Origin: Stentor coeruleus
Lineage: Eukaryota; Ciliophora; Heterotrichea; Heterotrichida; Stentoridae
NCBI GenBank assembly: GCA_001970955.1
Contig: MPUH01000086.1
Location: forward strand, 1-64,000
Direction of reading: 5' to 3'
DNA: 64,000 bases
Positions within the stretch are counted from its first letter, which is position 1; every line of letters begins with the position of its first letter. The notes under the pieces are model-generated. The model was not told the DNA's origin. It worked only from the letters and a program-made list of their open reading frames with translations, and ran no database searches. Of the stretch, positions 61,250 to 64,000 are shown one piece after another. Made by a program: the position numbers and the translations under genes.

Positions 61250-62773
61250 ATGTAAGGACTAGTCAGGAATGCTCAAGACAGTCTCCTTGCAAAACCCTTA
61301 GGCAACTCTATAGGGAATTATATTCTTGGAAAGACCATTGGAGAAGGAACTTTCGGTAAAGTCAAGCTGGGAACGCACATACAAACTGAAGAAAAAGTCG
61401 CTATAAAAATACTAGAAAAAGATCGAATCTGCGATGTTTCAGACGTTGAAAGAGTATCAAGAGAAATCCATATACTAAAGCTCATACGGCATCCAAATAT
61501 AATCCAATTATATGAAGTAATTGAAATTCAGATCATTGAAACCCCTAAGAAATTATACTTGATAATGGAATATGCTAGTGGAGGGGAGCTTTTTGATTAT
61601 ATAGTAAAAAACAACAAACTCAAAGAAAACGAAGCCTGCAAATTTTTCCATCAACTGATATCAGGGGTTGATTATATTCATAAACTCCATATTGTGCATA
61701 GAGACTTAAAGCCCGAAAACCTTTTACTAGACCATAATAAAAACATAAAAATCGTCGATTTTGGCCTTAGCAACACTTATAAGCCAGGTGAATTACTTAA
61801 AACAGCATGTGGAAGTCCTTGTTATGCAGCACCAGAAATGATTGCTGGGAAAAAATATGTAGGCTTACAAGTTGATATATGGAGTGCTGGGGTAATACTT
61901 TTTGCAGCAGTATGTGGGTATTTACCTTTTGAAGATTCAAATACTTCTCAGTTGTATAAAAAAATACTTAATGGGGAATATGCTTTTCCTAAATTCATAT
62001 CTTCAGAAGCTAAAGATATGATAAAGCGTATACTTAATATAGAGCCTGAAAATAGGCTTAGTATAGAGGATATTAGGAAACATGAGTGGTTTTGTCAGAT
62101 GAAAGAAGAAGTTAAACCAGGGATATTAATTGGGTATGATCATATTATAGTAGATTCATATGTCCTTAAGCAATTAGAAAGATATAATATTGACTTAGAT
62201 TATACGAAAAAATGCCTTGAAGCTAATAAACATAACAATTATACAACGTCTTATTATTTGTTGTTGAAAAAATACATTCAAAATGGAGGGAGTTCTATAG
62301 CAGATTACTCAGCTAAAGCTCAGGATACTGAAAAGTCTGAAGGGTTTTCACCACATCCTCCTGTAAAAAACGATGAATTATGCATGTTTATTCCTAGACA
62401 TAGGAAATTCCAAGAAGGGCAGCATAATCGAAGGACAGAAAGTACTGGAGGTAGTAATTCTAAAGAAAAAGAACAGTTTAAAGCATTTTTGATACCTGGA
62501 AAACATGAAAGACATTCTTCGGTTAAGATGAGAGGAAATAATTCGATGTCTCCAACAGATAATGGGGTAAGAAGAAGGGTTTTAAGAGGAAGAAAAATGG
62601 AAAAAGACTTGAAATTCAAGTCTTCAACACCTAGACCACCAACTAATATTCTTAAGACGAGGAAGACTAGGGTTTTAACTCCTGGGATGAAAGAAAATGT
62701 GGATATTATTACACCGATTCATAAGTTTAGTATGAGTAGCCATGTTAGAAAGTCGTCAAGAACTTATAAGTAG
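61250..62773 (+). CDS. AMPK/SNF1-related protein kinase
   Basis: 497 residues after splicing. The start codon is split: AT at 61250-61251, the 15-nt intron GTAAGGACTAGTCAG at 61252-61266, then G at 61267, giving MNAQDSLLAKPLGNSIGNYI. No other in-frame ATG lies upstream of the kinase domain. A second intron, GTAATTGAAATTCAG at 61517-61531, is silent; removing it restores LYEIIETPKKLYLIMEYA, the family sequence. Kinase features: GEGTFGKV (26-33), Lys48, HRDLKPENLLL, VDFGLSN, LKTACGSPCYAAPEM (LKB1-type Thr). A UBA-like autoinhibitory segment follows (LKQLERYNIDLDYTKKCLEA). The tail is basic and Ser-rich. Alpha-subunit-like or SnRK/BRSK-type energy or polarity kinase. Confidence 0.93.
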
Positions 62774-63287
62774 TTATTTTAATGTTGTATTAAAAGTATA
62801 TATATTAATGAATAGAAATTATAATAAGTTCGGGGATGTACTGTAAAAAATAGTGAATTTTGTAATATAATGATGGGGTATTTATTGACTTTGTAGTAAA
62901 TACGATTATTTTCACAGATTTTTTTTGCTGAAATATAAGTAATTTAGCATAAAATATCATTAAGATCTTACGATAATAATCTATAAACTCATATAAAATA
63001 TCCTATATTTCATAAATAAAACATATTTCGCTTATGAGGAACATACGCTTTATATTAAAAAAATAAACCAAATTCAGTATCACTTGCTAAAAAACAGTAC
63101 ACACAAATCACTTAACTCTTAAATCTAACATATAAAACTTAGGACAAATAAAATCTAAGATCAAAAAAATTCCATTTTATCCTCCCTAATCTTGATAATT
63201 CACACCTCATAATCTCTAGAGTTTTTTCAATAAACCCTAACATATTATCATAGTTTTCCCATATTCCAAAGAACTTTATTATAAAAA
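62774..63287. other. Intergenic
   Basis: G-containing 3' flank of the kinase, then a C-rich region before the gene at 63288. No gene seen. Confidence 0.5.
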
Positions 63288-64000
63288 ATGAGCTCAAAAA
63301 AATCAGTTAAATATTCAGATCTAATCAATGATTCTTTCAGCAGTTTATTTTCTCTAAAAGAGAACCAAATGCCAATGTACTCAGAAGGTAAGTCCAAAGC
63401 GTATATTGCTGCAATGAGAGCTTTACAAGAAAAGCTAGTTTCTATTGAAGCTGAAAATAAAGAACTCAAAGATGAAATAAAGCTTAATCAGCAGAGAATT
63501 TATGTTGAAAAACAGGAATTTGAGATGAAGTTTGTTGAGGAAAGACAACATTTGGAAATTGAAGTTAAAGCATTGAAATCTAGAATTAACGAACTGGAGA
63601 TATCAGAAAAAAATTTACAGAAAAAAATGATCATGGCACAGGAGCTGATTAGACTTACTGAAACTAAAACTAAGTATCAAGAAGATCTTGCTACTAGAGC
63701 CTCTGAACAATTTTCCCTCGACAAAGAGTCATTCAAACTTGAGACTGAACTTTTAAAAAAAGCAAACCAAGAATCTAAGCAAAAAGAGTCTTATTTAAAA
63801 AAAGAGTTAGAAAAAGAAAAGCGTGATATCAAACTACTCCGTGAAGAACTGCATCAGCAAAAAAAGCTCAATGAATATTTACAAGAAGAAATAAATTTCC
63901 TTAGAGAAAACAACGATATGCAAAGGGTAAAAATAGAAGAAAACTATAAAAGTATAAGATCTGACCTGATTCAGCAAAATCAAGAAAATTTGCAAGCTAT
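63288..64000 (+). CDS. CEP57-like coiled-coil protein, 3' end outside window
   Basis: Opens at ATG 63288 (MSSKKSVKYSDLINDSFSSL) and stays open to the window edge, 237 residues so far. The N-terminal MYSEGKSKAYIAAMRALQEK, followed by LVSIEAENKELKDEI and continuous coiled coil, resembles the start of the CEP57 centriole-localisation domain (S-x-A-x-x-x-AL-x-x-LQ-x-K-x-x-x-LE). CEP57 proteins hold pericentriolar material and microtubules at centrioles. The match rests on this one block, so it could be another basal-body coiled-coil protein. The end of the gene is not visible. Confidence 0.65.
   Translation, partial: MSSKKSVKYSDLINDSFSSLFSLKENQMPMYSEGKSKAYIAAMRALQEKLVSIEAENKELKDEIKLNQQRIYVEKQEFEMKFVEERQHLEIEVKALKSRINELEISEKNLQKKMIMAQELIRLTETKTKYQEDLATRASEQFSLDKESFKLETELLKKANQESKQKESYLKKELEKEKRDIKLLREELHQQKKLNEYLQEEINFLRENNDMQRVKIEENYKSIRSDLIQQNQENLQA

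Noticed and set aside
10-64000. Many ORFs antisense to or in other frames of coding genes
   Set aside because: They are Phe/Ile/Ser-rich mirror images of Lys/Glu-rich genes, have no family resemblance and sit wholly inside supported genes.
1-64000. Non-standard genetic code (TAA/TAG as Gln, or TGA as Trp as in Blepharisma)
   Set aside because: Long conserved genes contain no in-frame stops of any kind and end with TAA, TAG and TGA. TGA as Trp would not remove the TAA codons in the broken frames.
1-64000. tRNA, rRNA, CRISPR, telomere repeats, transposons or virus-derived elements
   Set aside because: I searched by eye for tRNA T-loop motifs, telomere-like repeats, transposase or reverse-transcriptase motifs and long terminal repeats and saw none; a tRNAscan or profile search could still find a short one.

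Overview
This window looks like somatic (macronuclear) DNA of a heterotrich ciliate, most probably Stentor. It is very A+T rich, protein genes are closely packed on both strands, and the genes use the standard code (TAA, TAG and TGA all end genes). Every intron I can support is exactly 15 nt with GT...AG ends. Tiny 15-nt introns with a standard code are the known signature of Stentor. Because 15 is a multiple of three, an intron without a stop codon disappears inside an open frame, so conceptual translations here can carry five foreign residues. I found twelve such introns by comparison with conserved families.

Layout, left to right. 0-10 kb: a coiled-coil gene cut by the window edge, a UBTD1/2-like protein and a UBL3-like prenylated ubiquitin-fold protein (convergent pair), and two cytoskeletal-looking unknowns around an LRR-like remnant. 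10-18 kb: an LSD1-type zinc-finger protein, a basic unknown, a DHHC palmitoyltransferase, a decayed PP2C phosphatase, an unknown and a NEK kinase. 18-23 kb: an RBR/RING-like gene broken by two in-frame stops, then a tandem cluster of small two-helix membrane-protein genes. 23-31 kb: a basic unknown, WDR82/Swd2, a pseudokinase with a zincin-like C-terminus, about 2.9 kb holding its decayed paralogue, and a second NEK kinase. 32-44 kb: a tandem pair of unknown paralogues, an acidic secreted protein, a spliced unknown, an ankyrin protein, histone H4, a coiled-coil protein and a small acylated protein, with large spacers. 44-57 kb, dense: PHD-finger protein, coiled-coil protein, CEP19, VPS28, a rhodanese-dual-specificity phosphatase, dynactin p62 (DCTN4), ribosomal protein eL33, a 1459-residue coiled-coil protein and a second DHHC transferase. 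57-64 kb: a decayed gene, a DYRK kinase, a zinc-finger gene with two in-frame stops, a GRDxY-motif protein, an AMPK/SNF1-family kinase whose start codon is split by an intron, and the 5' part of a CEP57-like coiled-coil gene.

There are no operons in the bacterial sense, but several genes bear on common jobs: centriole, basal body and microtubule work (CEP19, DCTN4, the CEP57-like protein, two NEKs, several coiled-coil proteins), ubiquitin and endosome traffic (UBTD, UBL3, RBR, VPS28), lipid modification (two DHHC enzymes, acylated substrates) and chromatin (H4, WDR82, PHD). Four single-N joints are present; three sit between near-identical copies of flanking sequence and look like unmerged contig ends, one of which breaks the second NEK gene on paper. 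A transcription-linked skew runs through the window: sequence upstream of genes is C-rich and G-poor on the sense strand, and gene ends and 3' flanks are G-rich and C-poor.
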